Below, piece by piece: positions 12,218 through 13,822 of a stretch of DNA of 13,822 bases (positions are counted from its first letter, which is position 1; every line of letters begins with the position of its first letter). Location of the stretch: assembly GCA_043818215.1 (NCBI GenBank), contig JBDRGC010000248.1, positions 1 to 13,822 on the forward strand. Reading direction: 5' to 3'. Position numbers and translations under genes: made by a program. Below the pieces are notes generated by a model. It did no database searches. It saw only the letters and a list, made by a program, of their open reading frames with translations, and was not told the origin of the DNA. The stretch is from JBDRGC01 sp043818215 (GTDB lineage: Bacteria > Chloroflexota > Anaerolineae > Anaerolineales > UBA11858).

Positions 12218-13747
12218 ATGAGCCAGACAAAATTCACGATCCGAAATGAAAAATACAGAATTCCAACAATGGCTATCCTGGTGGGCATCTGCTGCCTGCT
12301 CACCTACTATTTCCACTGGGTGCTTGGGACCGAAGTCGTTTTCAGCCACTTCTTTTATATCCCGGTCATCCTGGCCGCTGTGTGGTGGAAGAGAAAGGGC
12401 CTGGTGGTGGCCCTATTTCTGGCTTTATTGCTGCTTGTCAGTCATCCCCCTTCACGCTTTGGACTGGATTGGAACTTTGCCAATGACCTGGCGCGGGCCG
12501 CTTTGCTGCTCGTTGTTGGCGTGACGGTCAGTATCCTGAGCGAGAGGATGGAGAGGGCCGAGGCCAGGTTGAGGCAGCACTCCGAAAACCTCGAAAGGAT
12601 GGTTGACGAGCGCACGAAAGACCTGAGTAGAGAGCGCGACTACACCCGCCACCTGATCGAGAGCAGCCCGGATTTCCAGATGACGTTGGACGTGAGTGGC
12701 AAAATCATGGATGTGAACGAGGCATTCGAAAAGATCATGGGGAATGACCGCCAGGATTTGATCGGCACGTCGATCTACGCCTACCTGCCGCAGGAGGAAA
12801 TCGAGAAAGTGATGCACCAGGTATTGGAGCAAGGGAAGGTCAGGGATATCGAACTCACATGTAGCCTGCCGGAAAGAGAGACTTTGATTTGCAGTCTCTC
12901 CAGCACCGTGTTTACCACGCCGGAGGGAGAGGTTGGGATTTACTTGAGCGGCCGGGACGTGACCGGGCAGAAAAAACGACAGCGGGAGTTGAGGGAGAGG
13001 GAGGTGCAAATGGCGCACGTCTCCAGACTCTCCTCCCTGGGAGAGATGGCCGCCGGCATGGCCCACGAGATCAACCAGCCGCTGACCATCATCTCTACCG
13101 CTGCCGAAGGCATACTGCGTGATATTCGCAAAGACCGCTTCGATATGAACCTGCTGCCCCAGGACATGCAAGACGTACTCGATAACGTCAAGCGCATTGA
13201 CCGGTTGATCACTCACATGCGCACCTTTGCCCGGCGGCCCGAGGAATGGAAATACATCCAGCCCGGACAGTCGCTGGACAACGCCTTTGTCATCGTGGGT
13301 GGGCAGTTCCGGTTGCGCAGCGTTTCAATTTCGCGTAAAATAGAGCCAGAATTACCCGCCCTCTACATAAACCCAAACCAACTGGAGCAGGTATTGATAA
13401 ACATCCTGACCAATGCGCGCCAGGCGTTGGACGAGAGGGCCGAGGCAGCAGAAAGCCTCGGCGAGCGCTTTCGGAAACAACTGCTGTGCCGCATTTCGAG
13501 AGAAGATGACCGGATAGTCTTCGAAGTGGCGGATAACGCCGGAGGCCTGCCGGACGAAATCAAAACGAGAATATTCGATCCTTTCTTCACCACCAAAGAG
13601 GTTGGGCAGGGCACCGGTCTGGGGCTTTCGATTGCCTATATCCTGGTTACGCGTTCGTTGGGCGGCGAAATCTGGGTCGAGGATAACGAGATGGGAGGCG
13701 CAAGTTTCAAGGTCGCCCTGCCAATCAAGGAGAAGGCGAAAAAGTGA
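12218..13747 (+). CDS. Membrane PAS-domain sensor histidine kinase
   Basis: A 509-residue kinase. The N-terminus has about four membrane segments (about 17-35, 41-57, 60-76, 90-108) with FSHFFYIPVILAAVWWKRKG, a MASE-like sensor seen in many environmental kinases. Then a coiled coil (110-142), a PAS domain (about 143-250), a HisKA domain with His283 in GMAHEINQPLT, and an HATPase_c domain with the N-box NILTNARQALDE (Asn399), G1 box DNAGGLPDE (439-447), F box FDPFFTTK and G2 box GQGTGLGLS (463-471). All catalytic motifs are intact. The signal is unknown; there is no periplasmic sensor domain of size. The RBS is weak (GGA ten bases upstream). The stop overlaps the start of the next gene (GTGA), so the two are translationally coupled and form a two-component pair. 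Confidence 0.93.
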   Translation: MSQTKFTIRNEKYRIPTMAILVGICCLLTYYFHWVLGTEVVFSHFFYIPVILAAVWWKRKGLVVALFLALLLLVSHPPSRFGLDWNFANDLARAALLLVVGVTVSILSERMERAEARLRQHSENLERMVDERTKDLSRERDYTRHLIESSPDFQMTLDVSGKIMDVNEAFEKIMGNDRQDLIGTSIYAYLPQEEIEKVMHQVLEQGKVRDIELTCSLPERETLICSLSSTVFTTPEGEVGIYLSGRDVTGQKKRQRELREREVQMAHVSRLSSLGEMAAGMAHEINQPLTIISTAAEGILRDIRKDRFDMNLLPQDMQDVLDNVKRIDRLITHMRTFARRPEEWKYIQPGQSLDNAFVIVGGQFRLRSVSISRKIEPELPALYINPNQLEQVLINILTNARQALDERAEAAESLGERFRKQLLCRISREDDRIVFEVADNAGGLPDEIKTRIFDPFFTTKEVGQGTGLGLSIAYILVTRSLGGEIWVEDNEMGGASFKVALPIKEKAKK

Positions 13748-13822
13748 GAATACTCATCGTTGACGACGAAGTGGCGATCTGCCAGCGCCTGCAGCGCGAA
13801 CTGCAAAAGGAAGGTCACCAGG
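13744..13822 (+). CDS. Response regulator, N-terminal part (runs off the window)
   Basis: GTG at 13744 overlaps the kinase stop by four bases. The visible 26 residues, VRILIVDDEVAICQRLQREL followed by QKEGHQ, are a receiver-domain beginning: the hydrophobic strand ILIV, the acidic pair Asp7-Asp8, and helix 1. The phosphoacceptor Asp and any output domain lie outside the window, so the type (NtrC-like, OmpR-like or other) is open. It is the expected partner of the kinase upstream. Confidence 0.88.
   Translation, partial: MRILIVDDEVAICQRLQRELQKEGHQ

Noticed and set aside
12452..13216. 254-codon minus-strand ORF opposite the histidine kinase
   Set aside because: Antisense shadow of a gene with all kinase boxes intact; a common effect of codon use.
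1..13822. Defence system, prophage or complete insertion sequence
   Set aside because: No transposase, integrase, nuclease-helicase set, toxin-antitoxin pair or phage structural gene can be recognised. All apparent mobile DNA here is non-coding.

Overview
This 13.8 kb window looks like chromosomal DNA of an environmental, probably free-living bacterium. The mix of genes and the spacers filled with repeats remind me of Chloroflexota (Anaerolineae-like) genomes. That assignment rests on remembered resemblance: the window has no rRNA, tRNA or marker gene.

Left half (1-7000): four genes all on the minus strand, in transcription order an NDUFA9-like atypical SDR (6946-6008), a COG3375-type GNAT acetyltransferase (5746-4898), a GH65 disaccharide phosphorylase/hydrolase (4054-1853) and an M24 metallopeptidase (1398-274). 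They do not form a tight operon. Every gap holds a different repeat: a purine/pyrimidine hairpin region, three 171-288 bp palindrome-rich units, 21 octamers, five 43-bp units framed by an inverted repeat, and MITE-like or REP-like palindromes. The repeats run into the coding ends, so the stop codons of at least three genes lie in repeat sequence, and the 3' end of the fourth has been copied into the repeats.

Middle (7000-9900): a non-coding stretch with a REP-type double-hairpin element and a strong hairpin, then a plus-strand membrane protein with three GAF domains and an apparently active GGDEF domain (diguanylate cyclase with an intact RxxD inhibitory site).

Right (9900-11120): a gene graveyard. 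The 3' end of a histidine kinase gene, a four-helix-bundle (S23-type) gene and a PhnD-like substrate-binding protein gene are joined head to tail. Each is truncated, and two are split by palindromic elements. The element in the PhnD-like remnant is a second copy of the one at the left edge of the window. It carries a 3-bp target duplication and can be removed on paper to restore the reading frame, so it behaves like a non-autonomous mobile element.

Right end (11120-13822): a well-delimited HU-family gene with extended -10 promoter, strong RBS and terminator; a 21/22-bp direct-repeat cluster resembling a transposon end; another palindromic element; then a membrane PAS histidine kinase overlapping by 4 bp a response regulator that runs off the window.

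The intact genes suggest disaccharide and peptide turnover plus c-di-GMP and phosphorelay signalling, but no single pathway links them. The most notable content is the ecology of palindromic and tandem repeats that invade gene ends and linkers. No transposase is visible, so any mobility must depend on enzymes encoded elsewhere.
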